Both the position numbers and the translations under genes were made by a program. Shown here piece by piece: positions 9,180 to 18,960 of a stretch of 64,000 nucleotides of DNA. The notes beneath the pieces were generated by a model. The model searched no databases and was not told the DNA's origin. It was given only the letters and a program-made list of their open reading frames with translations. Numbering within the stretch: the first letter of the stretch is position 1; each line of letters begins with the position of its first letter. Origin of the DNA: Kitasatospora sp. GP82 (lineage in GTDB: Bacteria; Actinomycetota; Actinomycetes; Streptomycetales; Streptomycetaceae); contig NZ_JARZAJ010000029.1 of the NCBI RefSeq assembly GCF_029892105.1, forward strand, positions 1 to 64,000. Direction: 5' to 3'.

Positions 9180-10424
9180 GTGACCGTCCGCCTACGCCCC
9201 ACCCCCATGGACCTGACCATGCACAGGATGGCCCAGATCCAGCCATCGATCTCCCAGACGATCGGGGCCTTCCTCCACCTGGACGGAGCCGCTCCGCCCC
9301 TGGACGAACTCCGCGGCCACCTCGCCTCCCACCTGGACCACGAGCCCCGCCTCACCCACTACCTCCACGGCCCGGGCCTCAAAGCGCACTGGGCCCACGA
9401 CCCAACCCCCGACCTGGAAACGCGCGTTCGGGAACGCCGCCTCCAACCCGGAGACGACCACCTTCACGCAGCCCTGCAAGACCTCGTGAAACACCCGCTC
9501 CCCGACCAAGGCCCGCTCTGGGACATGTGGCTCCTACACGGCCACGCCCCCAACCGCTACGTCATCTGCTACCGAGCGCACCACAGCACGCAGGACGGCG
9601 GCGGCTTCCTCAACACCCTCCACCACCTCTTCGGCACCGCCCCCACGCTCCCCACCACAGGACCAGCCCCCACAGCGAAGATCGGCGCCTACGCCAGCAC
9701 CCTGCGCGCAACGCTCGACGCCTGCGCTGTCAACAACGTCTGGAACGACCCCAAACGACCACTGACGGGCGCTCGCATCACCAACTGGGCCGACATCCCC
9801 ACCGACCACCTACGCACCACAGCCGCGAACCGCGGCGGCAGCACCAACGACGCATTCCTGGCCGCACTGACCGGAGCCCTGCGGACCTGGAGCTCCGTCC
9901 ACTGGCCCCAGGGAGCCAACAGGCCACTGCCCGCAGTAGCCATGGTGGACCTGCGCCGAACCGAGGAAGCCGACCTGCCCGGCAACCACTGCTCGTTCAT
10001 CCCCGTCCCCCTCCCGTGCCATCAGCCGAACCCTGCCAGCCATCTCGAAGAGATCACCGCCATCACCCGAGGCGCCAAGAACCCAGCACGGCGCCACGCC
10101 ATGCGAGTTCTGATGGACCTCACCCCCGCGCGGCCCTTCTCCGCACTGGCCACACGACTCACCACCCCCGCGCGAGCGGTCATCACCACTTCCTGCGTGG
10201 CTATCCGCCAACCCCTGAGCCACCAGGGCAACCCCGTCAGCCACGTCCAGGTCTTCAACTGGCTCCCACACAATCAGCCTGCATCAGTCATCGCATGCAG
10301 CTACAACGACACCACCAGCGTTTGCTTCGTCACCGATGCCTCCCTGCCAGAACTCCACCAACTTCCAGCGCTGTGGAGCCAAGCCGCCGCCAAGCTCTGC
10401 CACCCGAACCGTGAGGACGTGTAA
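9180..10424 (+). CDS. Wax ester synthase/DGAT-type O-acyltransferase
   Basis: A 414-residue protein of the WS/DGAT family. It carries the condensation-type catalytic motif HHSTQDG near residue 134 and the C-terminal region typical of the family, including ND-AFLAAL near 222 and a later 'NHCSFIPVPLP' strand. Family members transfer an acyl group from acyl-CoA to an alcohol. As the last gene of the terpene operon, it most likely esterifies a hydroxyl on the cyclised terpenoid; that is inference from position. GTG 9180 follows GGAGAAGAGG. It is somewhat shorter than typical mycobacterial WS/DGATs. The gap of 74 bases to the previous gene is the largest in the operon. Confidence 0.8.
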   Translation: MTVRLRPTPMDLTMHRMAQIQPSISQTIGAFLHLDGAAPPLDELRGHLASHLDHEPRLTHYLHGPGLKAHWAHDPTPDLETRVRERRLQPGDDHLHAALQDLVKHPLPDQGPLWDMWLLHGHAPNRYVICYRAHHSTQDGGGFLNTLHHLFGTAPTLPTTGPAPTAKIGAYASTLRATLDACAVNNVWNDPKRPLTGARITNWADIPTDHLRTTAANRGGSTNDAFLAALTGALRTWSSVHWPQGANRPLPAVAMVDLRRTEEADLPGNHCSFIPVPLPCHQPNPASHLEEITAITRGAKNPARRHAMRVLMDLTPARPFSALATRLTTPARAVITTSCVAIRQPLSHQGNPVSHVQVFNWLPHNQPASVIACSYNDTTSVCFVTDASLPELHQLPALWSQAAAKLCHPNREDV

Positions 10425-10735
10425 GCGTTCTGAGGCGCTCATGGTCGATCACCATGCCGGGGCCCTCCTCCTGCGGATATGAAACGCGGGGCATCTCGCG
10501 GCCGATCGGGGGAGCAGCGGCTGATACTCAGCCAGGCCTGACGACACCTGGTATCCGCCGGCACGGCCGGCGAAACCAGCACGGCATCCGCTCCGACGCC
10601 GGCCCGGGGAGCAGATGCCTGATCATGCCCATGCCGTAGACGCCTCGTGTACGCCGCCCGCCTCCTCGTCGTCCAGCCGGAACGGAACACCGGGCTGTGG
10701 TCGTCTCCTGGCTGGGGACGTCACTCCGACGACTG
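10425..10735. other. Convergent intergenic region
   Basis: A 311-base gap between convergent genes. A short CGCCGG/GGCCGGCG dyad at 10556-10572 is the only hairpin noticed and is weak. No gene was supported. Confidence 0.35.
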
Positions 10736-11425
10736 CTACCAGGGCACGGGCTGGCCCTGGTAGTTGAGGAACTTCAGGCCCGGTTCGCCGCCGTGGCGGT
10801 CGATCGTGTCCGCCACGCCCGGGATGGACTGGTCGATGGTCAACGGTGCGTCCGGTCCGCCGAGTTCGGTGCGGACATGGCCGGGGCACATGAGCAGCAG
10901 CGTGTGCGAGGTGTCGGCGTACCGGGCGGCGTAGCTGCGCATCAGCTGGTTCAGGGCGGACTTGCTGGCTCGGTAGACGTCCTGACCGCCGCGGGTGTTC
11001 AAGGCCAGGCTGCCTTGGCGCGAGGACATGACGCCGATGGTCCCGGTCGGCGCGACCAGCGAGCGGAAGGACTCGATCACGCGCATCGGGCTGAGCGCAT
11101 TGGTGACCATGACCTCGACGAACATCTCCGTCGGGACCTCGCCGACGGGAATGTTGCCCCTCGTGACGGCGGCGTTGACGAACAGCAGGTCGAGGGTGCG
11201 CTCCGCCAGGCGTTCGCGCAGCGCATCGATCTCCTCCGGCTTCGTCATGTCCAGCGACTCGACGGTGACGCGACCACCGGATGCCTCGGCCAGCTCGTGG
11301 AGACCGGTGCGCCGATCGCCCCGGACGGTCCCGATGACGTCCCAACCCCGGTCCGCGTACTCGGTGGCCAGGCCGAGCCCGAGGGCCCGGGACGCCCCGA
11401 CGATGAGAGCGGTCCCGGCGCTCAT
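10736..11425 (-). CDS. SDR family oxidoreductase
   Basis: A 229-residue short-chain dehydrogenase. The nucleotide-binding motif is GASRALGLG (10-18). The N-N/A-A-V strand is present, followed by catalytic Ser in 'VMSSRQGS' and the Tyr-Arg-Ala-Ser-Lys motif in 'DVYRASKSAL'. It uses NAD(P)H on an unknown carbonyl or alcohol substrate. ATG 11425 overlaps the stop of the upstream NmrA-like gene by four bases, so the two form an operon divergent from the LysR gene. It ends with 'GQPVPW', shorter at the C-terminus than many SDRs. A role in stress or detoxification is likely but not shown by the sequence. Confidence 0.85.
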   Translation of the reverse strand: MSAGTALIVGASRALGLGLATEYADRGWDVIGTVRGDRRTGLHELAEASGGRVTVESLDMTKPEEIDALRERLAERTLDLLFVNAAVTRGNIPVGEVPTEMFVEVMVTNALSPMRVIESFRSLVAPTGTIGVMSSRQGSLALNTRGGQDVYRASKSALNQLMRSYAARYADTSHTLLLMCPGHVRTELGGPDAPLTIDQSIPGVADTIDRHGGEPGLKFLNYQGQPVPW

Positions 11426-12318
11426 GCCTGGACCGCCGGCTTGAGGACCTGCTCACACCACTCGCGGAAGGTCGTCGGGCTCGCGGTCCGCGGGGTGCGC
11501 CGCACCCCGTCGTCGAGGCCGTCGTCCTTGGCGCGCATCATGTCGAGGTAGCCCTGCGCGAGCGCGTCCCCGACGCCGTGTCCGGCGAGTGCGATGCGGA
11601 ACTCGTCGAGCGTCTGCCGTTCGTAGCGGATCGGGCGGCCGAGCACCTCGGACATGATGCGCGCCAGGTCGTTCGGCGAAAGGTCCTCGGGGCCCAGCAC
11701 CGGGACCTCGCCTGTCCCCGTCCACGAGCGGTCGAGCAGTAGGCCGGCGGCGGCCGCGGCGATGTCCCGGGTGGCGGCTGTCGGCGCCTTGCGGTCGGCG
11801 GCGACGGTGTCGGTGAACACGCCGTCGTTGCGGATCGAAGCCACCTGCCACAGCAGATTGTCGAAGAACGTCGGGTTGGCGAGCGCCCGGTAGGCCACCC
11901 CTGTACTCGCGATGAGGTCGTCCATGGCCAGCGACGCCGTCACATGCCCGGCGCGGCTGGCGACGGGGGTGCCGCGGCCGAGCGCCGAGACGCCGACGAC
12001 GTGTCCGACTCCATGGGTCGTGAACGCCTTCGCGGCGGCGCGGGTGAAGCCGGAGTACATGGCGTCCAGGCTCGGTTCCTGGGTGTTTGACGGAGCCAGC
12101 CAGAAGACGGCGTCCGCGCCGTCGAAGGCCCGGTCGACGACCTCGGCGTCGCCGTGCGAGCCGGTGACGACGTCGACGCGGGCGCCGACCCTGTCGGGGA
12201 GTCTCCCGGGGTCACGCACGATGACGCGCAGCTCTTCGCCGCGCGTGCGGGTCTCGTCGAGGAGGATCTCCAGGAGCCGGCCGCCGATCTGGCCGGTGGG
12301 AGTGGTGATGACGATCAT
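11422..12318 (-). CDS. NmrA-like NAD(P)-binding protein (SDR a-type)
   Basis: A 298-residue atypical SDR of the NmrA/QOR2 type. The N-terminus Met-Ile-Val-Ile-Thr-x-Pro-Thr-Gly-x-Ile-Gly-Gly is the dinucleotide-binding loop. A later 'PTFFDNLLWQ' matches the substrate-facing loop of this family. ATG 12318 was preferred over a TTG at 12354 because the first beta strand starts there. It is transcribed away from the LysR regulator and overlaps the downstream SDR gene. LysR/NmrA/SDR sets of this kind often form an autoregulated redox or quinone-response unit, but the substrate is unknown here. Confidence 0.85.
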   Translation of the reverse strand: MIVITTPTGQIGGRLLEILLDETRTRGEELRVIVRDPGRLPDRVGARVDVVTGSHGDAEVVDRAFDGADAVFWLAPSNTQEPSLDAMYSGFTRAAAKAFTTHGVGHVVGVSALGRGTPVASRAGHVTASLAMDDLIASTGVAYRALANPTFFDNLLWQVASIRNDGVFTDTVAADRKAPTAATRDIAAAAAGLLLDRSWTGTGEVPVLGPEDLSPNDLARIMSEVLGRPIRYERQTLDEFRIALAGHGVGDALAQGYLDMMRAKDDGLDDGVRRTPRTASPTTFREWCEQVLKPAVQA

Positions 12319-12353
12319 GCGTCGAGTCTCGGGCCGGCCGTCCGCGGCGTCCA

Positions 12354-12380
12354 ATACCCTTCCCGACCATTGATACCTTC
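12354..12380. promoter_or_regulatory. Direct repeats in the LysR divergent promoter
   Basis: Two near-identical sequences, ATACCCTTC (12354-12362) and ATACCTTC (12373-12380), are about two helical turns apart in the 67-base gap between divergent genes. This is where a LysR-type regulator normally binds. Use as an operator is inferred from position. Confidence 0.4.
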
Positions 12381-12385
12381 AGGGC

Positions 12386-13195
12386 ATGGATCTCGATCTG
12401 CGCAAGCTCCGCTACTTCGCCGCGGTGGCCGAGCACCGGAACTTCGGCCGGGCGGCGGAACGGCTCTACATCGCCCAGCCGGTGCTCAGCCGTCAAATCA
12501 AGTCATTAGAGCAGGAGTTGGGGTGCGCGCTGCTCGTGCGGACCACCCGCAGCGTGGAGCTGACCGCCGCCGGCAAACAGCTCTACGAGGAGGCCCAGCA
12601 GATCCTCCCGTCGATCGCCGCGGCGGTCCGGCGCGTCCACGACGTCGATCAGGGCGTCCAACGGCTCGTGGTCGCATTCTCCCCGGGGCTGCCTGTCTCG
12701 GAAGCGATCCGGGCGTTCACGTCGCGCCACGCGGACGTCGAGATCGACGTCGTCCCGGCGCGCTGGTGGGAGCAGGACCAGCCGCTACGGGACGGTCGCG
12801 CCCAAGTCGGTTACCTGCGAAGGCCGTTCGACGAATCGGGCCTTCGCATCATTCCCATCGGCCACGACCCCAGGGTTGCCTGCATGCCAGCGGCGCACCC
12901 CCTGGCGTGTCGTCAGGAGCTCACCTCCGCAGACCTCGACGGCGAGCGGATGCTCGACGTGCCAAATCGGCGGACGTCGTCGCTTGAAGAGAAGTTCGAG
13001 CTCATCGCCTCCGGCCACGGCATTGCGCTCATCCCGCTGAGCGTCGCGCGCTCCTACTCCCGCCCCGACCTCGCCAACATCGCCGTCACAGACGCCCCGG
13101 AGATCGAGACCTGCCTGGCCGTTGCCGCGGACCGGCGCGACAAGCTACTGCGCGACTTCCTGGAGATCGCCACCGCGACACTGCGGCACGCCTGA
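12386..13195 (+). CDS. LysR family transcriptional regulator with a TTA codon
   Basis: A 269-residue LysR-type regulator. The N-terminal winged helix-turn-helix is clear ('LRKLRYFAAVAEHRNFGRAA' then 'QPVLSRQIKSLE'), followed by the periplasmic-binding-like effector domain. It is divergent from the NmrA-like/SDR operon, which it probably controls. Leu41 is encoded by TTA (12506-12508), a codon read in streptomycetes by the developmentally controlled bldA tRNA, so translation may be delayed to late growth. ATG 12386 has AGGG just upstream, close to the start. Slightly short for the family, mostly at the C-terminus. Confidence 0.92.
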   Translation: MDLDLRKLRYFAAVAEHRNFGRAAERLYIAQPVLSRQIKSLEQELGCALLVRTTRSVELTAAGKQLYEEAQQILPSIAAAVRRVHDVDQGVQRLVVAFSPGLPVSEAIRAFTSRHADVEIDVVPARWWEQDQPLRDGRAQVGYLRRPFDESGLRIIPIGHDPRVACMPAAHPLACRQELTSADLDGERMLDVPNRRTSSLEEKFELIASGHGIALIPLSVARSYSRPDLANIAVTDAPEIETCLAVAADRRDKLLRDFLEIATATLRHA

Positions 13196-13679
13196 GCGGT
13201 CAGTGCGCGAGGCCACGGCCAGCGGCGGCGACGACTTCCTGGGCAGGCCGGCCTCGGCGGTGCGCTTGCGGAGCTGGTCGAGGACCCCCTGCGGCCGTAG
13301 CGGCGTGCCGTCGGCGCGATCGAAGACCAGGCCCTCCACACGCCCCTCCGGGTGGGCGGCCATTGGGCGTGATTAGCGTGTGGGCATGCAGTCGACGATT
13401 CCTGCGTTTCGCGCGGTGACCTGCTCCGTCTTCGTGCGGCCGGTGAAGGCGGCATAGGCGGTCTCAGCGACCTCGGCGATGGCCGCAATCGCGGCCGCCA
13501 GGTGCGGGTTCATCCGCATGGTTAGCGAGAAGCGGGCCTGGGCCCGGCGGCAGGCGGCCACGTTCAGTGCAGCAGAGAAGACATCGTCGGCTGCCCCAGG
13601 TTCCGCGAGCAGATGGCGGCGTGGCGGATGCCGAACCCGGCGTCCTGACGGACGCGCGGTAGACCCGGGCGAACGGTCG
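13196..13679. other. Remnant-bearing region between loci
   Basis: This 484-base stretch separates the LysR gene from the NRPS cluster. It contains a tyrosine-recombinase fragment on the minus strand (listed separately) and a second minus-strand frame (13373-13561) that is Ala-rich and not recognised. No promoter or terminator could be supported. Confidence 0.5.
13235..13363 (-). pseudogene. Tyrosine recombinase (integrase) fragment
   Basis: The minus-strand frame from 13363 reads Gly-Leu-Val-Phe-x-x-x-Asp-Gly-Thr-Pro-Leu-x-Pro followed by a helix ending Glu-Ala-Gly-Leu-Pro-Arg. This is the stretch found just before the HxxR catalytic box in phage and AICE integrases. Similarity stops after 'GLPRK'; the catalytic Arg, His and Tyr are all missing. 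It is therefore a decayed fragment about 43 codons long. It lies at the junction between the LysR locus and the NRPS cluster, consistent with past integration of a mobile element there. Confidence 0.6.
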
Positions 13680-15101
<1,422 letters not shown>

Positions 15102-15222
15102 GCCATATCGCCTTTCACATCCCGTTGAGCGCTGGTGGTGGCAGGCGACCAGCGGATGACACAGCCGACGTAAAGCTAACCGACGGCAATCCTGGGAACA
15201 AGCGGTAATCGGGCGCAGTGGT

Positions 15223-15251
15223 GCTCAACTGCGGATCGGCATCAGTTGAAC
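15223..15251. promoter_or_regulatory. StrR-type operator (site A)
   Basis: GCTCAACTG and CAGTTGAAC are separated by exactly 11 bases, matching the published StrR/NovG pattern GTTCRACTG-N11-CRGTYGAAC at 17 of 18 positions. It lies in the gap between the divergent condensation gene and the aa:CP ligase operon and could control both. Confidence 0.75.
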
Positions 15252-15364
15252 ATCGCACGGCCGGCCGTGTATCGAACCTCCCCATTGACACGGCTGGTCA
15301 GACACCGTCGATGGCCCCTACGGTGACCTGCGGCAGATGATCGGAAATTGTTTTGGAGGCGATG

Positions 15365-16195
15365 ATGGCAGCCTTGTCGCACATTCGCGGGCTGGAGGAC
15401 GGCACCTCCGAAATTCGGGGTGTCGTACTTTCCTCCAGTGCGAACGAGAAGATCGTTGACGGACTGCGTCGCGGGATCGGCGCGCTGTTCGCCGGAGATC
15501 GGGAGGAGCACTTCGTCGCGACGCCGGTGATCTCCCGGCGGACGTCGGAGCGTGCGGGCTACCCCACGACCTTTCCTCAGCTCCTGGGCGCCGTCCACGG
15601 TTCCCAGGACGGCGACGAGCCGACCGCCACCGACCTGGTGCTGACGTCGGCGGCGTGCCATCACCTCTACCCGCTGCTGGCCGGCAAGGTGCTGGGCGCC
15701 CCGACCTGCCTGAGCGTCGAGGCCACCTGCTATCGGGGAGAGAAGACCTACGAGACGGGACGACTGCGCTCGTTCCGCATGTACGAGGTGGTCCGGTTCG
15801 GTCAGGCGGGCGCGGTCGAGCAATGGCGGGACCGTGCGCTGCGCTCCGCCGACCAGTGGCTCTCCGGCCTGGGGCTGTCCACCCGGGTCGTCCAGGCCAG
15901 CGACCCGTTCTTCGGGCGCACCGGCGACTTTCTGGCCCGCACCCAGCGGGAGCAGCAGCTCAAGTGGGAGATCACTGCGGAGCTGACCGAGGACCTGTCG
16001 CAGGCCATCGCCTCGGCCAATTACCACAAGGAATACTTCGGTGAGGCGTTCGAAATAACCAACACCGACGGTTCCGAAACGCACAGCGCCTGCCTCGCAT
16101 TCGGTTTGGACCGCATCACTCTGGCCCTCCGGCACGCGCACGGCGTGGATACCTCTGACTGGCCGCTAGCGGTGCGGGCGAACCTCGCGCTCTGA
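15365..16195 (+). CDS. Amino acid:[carrier protein] ligase (class II aaRS-like)
   Basis: A 276-residue homologue of the atypical seryl-tRNA-synthetase-like enzymes that load amino acids onto carrier proteins instead of tRNA. It lacks a tRNA-binding arm, as those enzymes do. Motif 2 reads CYRGEKTYETGRLRSFRMYE (122-141), and motif 3 is CLAFGLDRITLAL (243-255). The three zinc ligands of the family are in place: Cys98 (AACHH), Glu141 (MYEVV) and Cys243. It should activate a small amino acid with ATP and pass it to the phosphopantetheine arm of a PCP. ATG 15365 was chosen because GGAGG lies five bases upstream; the TTG at 15353 overlaps that site. It heads an operon with degenerate NRPS proteins, which suggests it supplies their amino acids. 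Confidence 0.85.
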   Translation: MAALSHIRGLEDGTSEIRGVVLSSSANEKIVDGLRRGIGALFAGDREEHFVATPVISRRTSERAGYPTTFPQLLGAVHGSQDGDEPTATDLVLTSAACHHLYPLLAGKVLGAPTCLSVEATCYRGEKTYETGRLRSFRMYEVVRFGQAGAVEQWRDRALRSADQWLSGLGLSTRVVQASDPFFGRTGDFLARTQREQQLKWEITAELTEDLSQAIASANYHKEYFGEAFEITNTDGSETHSACLAFGLDRITLALRHAHGVDTSDWPLAVRANLAL

Positions 16196-16222
16196 TCGGC
16201 CCGAGCCGGACTGGGGATCGGA

Positions 16223-17269
16223 ATGGAATTCAGCCTCTTCTACTTCGCCGACAACGAATTCGAGACCGGGGCGCGGGGAGGTTACGAACTCCTCCTCGAG
16301 GGCGCGAAGTACGCCGACCGGCATGGTTTCGCCGCGGTGTGGACGCCCGAGCGTCACTTCCACCGGATCGGCGCCCTGTACCCCAATCCGTCGGTCACCG
16401 GTGCCGCTGTGGCGGCGGTCACCGAGCGCATCGCCATCCGGGCGGGCAGCGTCGTGCCCGCCCTGCACCACCCGTTGCGCATCGCCGAGGAGTGGTCGGT
16501 CGTCGACAACCTGTCCAACGGCCGGGCCGGGATCTCCTTCGCCTCCGGATGGGATCCGGTGGACTTCGTACTGAGCCCGGAGGCGTACGCCGACCGCCGA
16601 AACGCTGTGCTCGAGGCGATGCGGCAGGTGCGCGGCCTGTGGCGAGGTGACCGCATGCAGGCGCTCGACGGCAACGGAGACCAGGTCGACGTACGGGTCT
16701 ATCCGGGACCGGTGCAGCCGGAACTCCCGGTCTGGCTGACCAGCGCCGGGAGTCCGGACACCTTCCGCGCGGCCGGCGAAGCCGGTGCGGGCGTGCTCAC
16801 CCATCTGCTCGGGCAGTCCATGGACGAACTGGCCGAGAAGACCGCCGTCTACCGCAAGGCGCTCGCCGAGCGGCCTGATCACGACGGGTGGCCCGGCCAT
16901 GTCGCCCTCATGCTGCACGCCTTCGTGGGAGAAGACCCGGACGTCGTGCTCGAAACCGTACGTGAACCCTTCATCGCCTATCTCAAGAGTTCCTTCAACC
17001 TGATCACCAGGTCGGCCCCGGACACCCTGAAGGGCCTGGATCTCGGCAAACTCAGCGACGCCCACGTGGACTTCCTGGTCCGCCGTTCGTTCGACCGGTA
17101 CTACCGCACCAGCGGACTCTTCGGCACGGTGGAGCAGGCCGGCGCGATCGTGGAGCAGGCACGGACAGCGGGCGTCGACGAGTTGGCCTGCTTCATCGAC
17201 TTCGGTGTGCCCACGGACAAGGTGCTGGCCGGACTCGAACACCTCGACCGCCTGAAAGAGTCTCAGTGA
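16223..17269 (+). CDS. Luciferase-like FMN monooxygenase, NRPS-associated type
   Basis: A 348-residue flavin-dependent monooxygenase of the bacterial luciferase fold, in the MupA/Atu3671 subgroup found inside or beside NRPS and PKS genes. The 'FFYFADNE'-like opening, 'AVWTPERHFH' near residue 35, 'ISFASGWDPVDF' near 105 and 'LPVWLTSAGSPDTF' near 170 are characteristic. Such enzymes use FMNH2 and O2 on carrier-bound substrates, for example for N-hydroxylation, alpha-hydroxylation or Baeyer-Villiger-type steps. No flavin reductase is adjacent. It is 27 bases after the aa:CP ligase gene and overlaps the next gene by four bases, so it probably modifies the aminoacyl group loaded by the ligase. 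Confidence 0.9.
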   Translation: MEFSLFYFADNEFETGARGGYELLLEGAKYADRHGFAAVWTPERHFHRIGALYPNPSVTGAAVAAVTERIAIRAGSVVPALHHPLRIAEEWSVVDNLSNGRAGISFASGWDPVDFVLSPEAYADRRNAVLEAMRQVRGLWRGDRMQALDGNGDQVDVRVYPGPVQPELPVWLTSAGSPDTFRAAGEAGAGVLTHLLGQSMDELAEKTAVYRKALAERPDHDGWPGHVALMLHAFVGEDPDVVLETVREPFIAYLKSSFNLITRSAPDTLKGLDLGKLSDAHVDFLVRRSFDRYYRTSGLFGTVEQAGAIVEQARTAGVDELACFIDFGVPTDKVLAGLEHLDRLKESQ

Positions 17270-18960
17270 CGAGCTACGGAGACGCCATGACCGTTCCGGA
17301 CGGAACCGCGCGCGACAGCAGGAGCCGGCAGACCGAAGAACTCCGGTCGTTGCTGACGGAGATCTGGCGGGATGCCCTCGGCGCCGCCTCGATCGGCCTG
17401 GACGATCACTTCTTCGACCTCGGCGGGAACTCCATCACCAACGTGATCATAGGTGGCCGGGCCAGGGATCTCGGTGTCCCCATGACGACCCGTCTGCTGT
17501 TCGACAACCCGACGATCCGCATGTTGAGCACCGCCCTGCTCGAAGCCAACCCCGGCCTGTCGGTCGGCGCGTGGGCCGCGGGAAGCACCGTCCCGCTCTC
17601 GCCGTTCCAGCGCGGGTTCCTCGAACGGCGGTCGGGTCCGCACATGATCGAGCTGCGTGCGGTGCGCAGGCTCGAGCCCGATCTGCTCCAGGCCGCGCTC
17701 GCCGCCGTGTCCGAGCGCCACGAGTCGCTGCGACTGCGGGTCGTCCGCGGGCCCGCGGGGTGGATCCAGACCGTCGCCGAGCCCGACGGATCGAGCACCT
17801 TCGCCCATCACGACCTGCGTGGCTCGGCGGCGCGAGCGTCCGGCGGATCCGTACGCCGCCTCCGGGAGTCCCTTGCGGAGAGCCTGGACATCACATCCGG
17901 CCCCACCCTCGTCGCGGCGCTGCTCGACACCGACGAAGCCGGTCACCTCCTCGTGGCCGCTCATCCGCTGGTCGCCGATCGCCACGCCCTGGAACTGCTC
18001 ATCGACGAGATCTCGCTCGCCTACGAGCAACTCGAGGACGGCGTCGGCCTCACCCTCCCGCAGCCCGCCGCCCCGTTCAGCCGCTGGAGCACGCATCTGA
18101 ACGACTGGCTGGGCAGCGACGAGGCCGGCCGCGAACTCTCCCACTGGCTGGGACTGCCACGGGCGGACGGCGAGCCGTGGGGCACCAGCCCGTCCTCGTC
18201 GGCGGATCCGCAACCGGAGGCACACCTGACCGCGCGGGCCGACCTGAGCGAGGAACGCACGTCCGCGTTGCTCGACACGCTCGCGGGCCAGCCGTTGATC
18301 GACGTCCTGGACGTCCTGCTCGCGGGTGTCGCGGGCGCGGCCGGGACGTGGACCGGCGGCAGCCGGGCCCTCGTGGACCTGGAGTGCGACGGTCGGCGAG
18401 GGTCGGCGGCGGACCACGACTTCTCGGCGACGGCCGGTGCCTGCACGACGCTGTTCCCCTTCGTCGCCGACCTGAGCGGCGCCGACTCCCCGGCCGAGCA
18501 GGTGTGGGCGGTGCGGGCCGCCCGGCGCGCGGTGCCGCAGGGCGGAGCGGGCTACGGTGCGCTGCGCTGGCTCAGCCTCGACCCGGCTGTTCGCGAGCAG
18601 TTGGCGGCGGAACCCGCGGCGGAGATCTGTGTGCGCTTCCGGTCGACACCGCCCTCGCTGTTCGACGAGGTCACGACCGAAGAGTCGCCGGACCGGCATG
18701 TGCTCACCGTGACCGGGCGGATCGACTCCGGACACCTGCGGGTATCCGTCAGCGGCCGCTGCGACTCGGCGGCCGGCGAGCTCGTCGGCGAGCTCGCGGA
18801 CGCGATCGTGGCCCGGATCGGGCAGGCCGTCGACGAGTTGGAGCGTGGTGCGGCGCACACGTACACGCCGGACGACTTCCCGCTGTCCGGCCTCGGCCCG
18901 GAACAGCTCACCAAGCTGCTCAGCGGCCTGACCACCGACGAGGACACGACGCAACGATGA
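17266..18960 (+). CDS. NRPS PCP plus degenerate epimerisation/condensation-type domain
   Basis: A 564-residue protein without an adenylation domain. The peptidyl carrier domain (~25-95) has LGGNSI with the phosphopantetheine Ser56. The remainder (~105-530) resembles an epimerisation domain by its 'GGAGYGALRW' motif (near 425) and its 'YTPDDFPLSGL' tail, but the HHxxxDG motif reads HPLVADR (233-239). The catalytic second His is Pro and the final Gly is Arg, and the 'NFNYLG' motif is lost. The domain is probably inactive as an epimerase and may be structural. The aminoacyl group must be loaded in trans. GTG 17266 overlaps the upstream stop (GTGA); ATG 17287 with GGAGA upstream is an alternative start. 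Confidence 0.85.
   Translation: MTSYGDAMTVPDGTARDSRSRQTEELRSLLTEIWRDALGAASIGLDDHFFDLGGNSITNVIIGGRARDLGVPMTTRLLFDNPTIRMLSTALLEANPGLSVGAWAAGSTVPLSPFQRGFLERRSGPHMIELRAVRRLEPDLLQAALAAVSERHESLRLRVVRGPAGWIQTVAEPDGSSTFAHHDLRGSAARASGGSVRRLRESLAESLDITSGPTLVAALLDTDEAGHLLVAAHPLVADRHALELLIDEISLAYEQLEDGVGLTLPQPAAPFSRWSTHLNDWLGSDEAGRELSHWLGLPRADGEPWGTSPSSSADPQPEAHLTARADLSEERTSALLDTLAGQPLIDVLDVLLAGVAGAAGTWTGGSRALVDLECDGRRGSAADHDFSATAGACTTLFPFVADLSGADSPAEQVWAVRAARRAVPQGGAGYGALRWLSLDPAVREQLAAEPAAEICVRFRSTPPSLFDEVTTEESPDRHVLTVTGRIDSGHLRVSVSGRCDSAAGELVGELADAIVARIGQAVDELERGAAHTYTPDDFPLSGLGPEQLTKLLSGLTTDEDTTQR

Noticed and set aside
13373..13561. A 62-codon minus-strand frame as a second mobile-element gene
   Set aside because: It is Ala-rich, has no clear ribosome binding site and matches no family I can name.
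17571..18956. An N-terminal extension of the C-A-PCP protein
   Set aside because: It runs antiparallel in frame through the PCP/E-like gene and is Arg-rich; the C domain begins at ATG 18957, which overlaps the previous stop.
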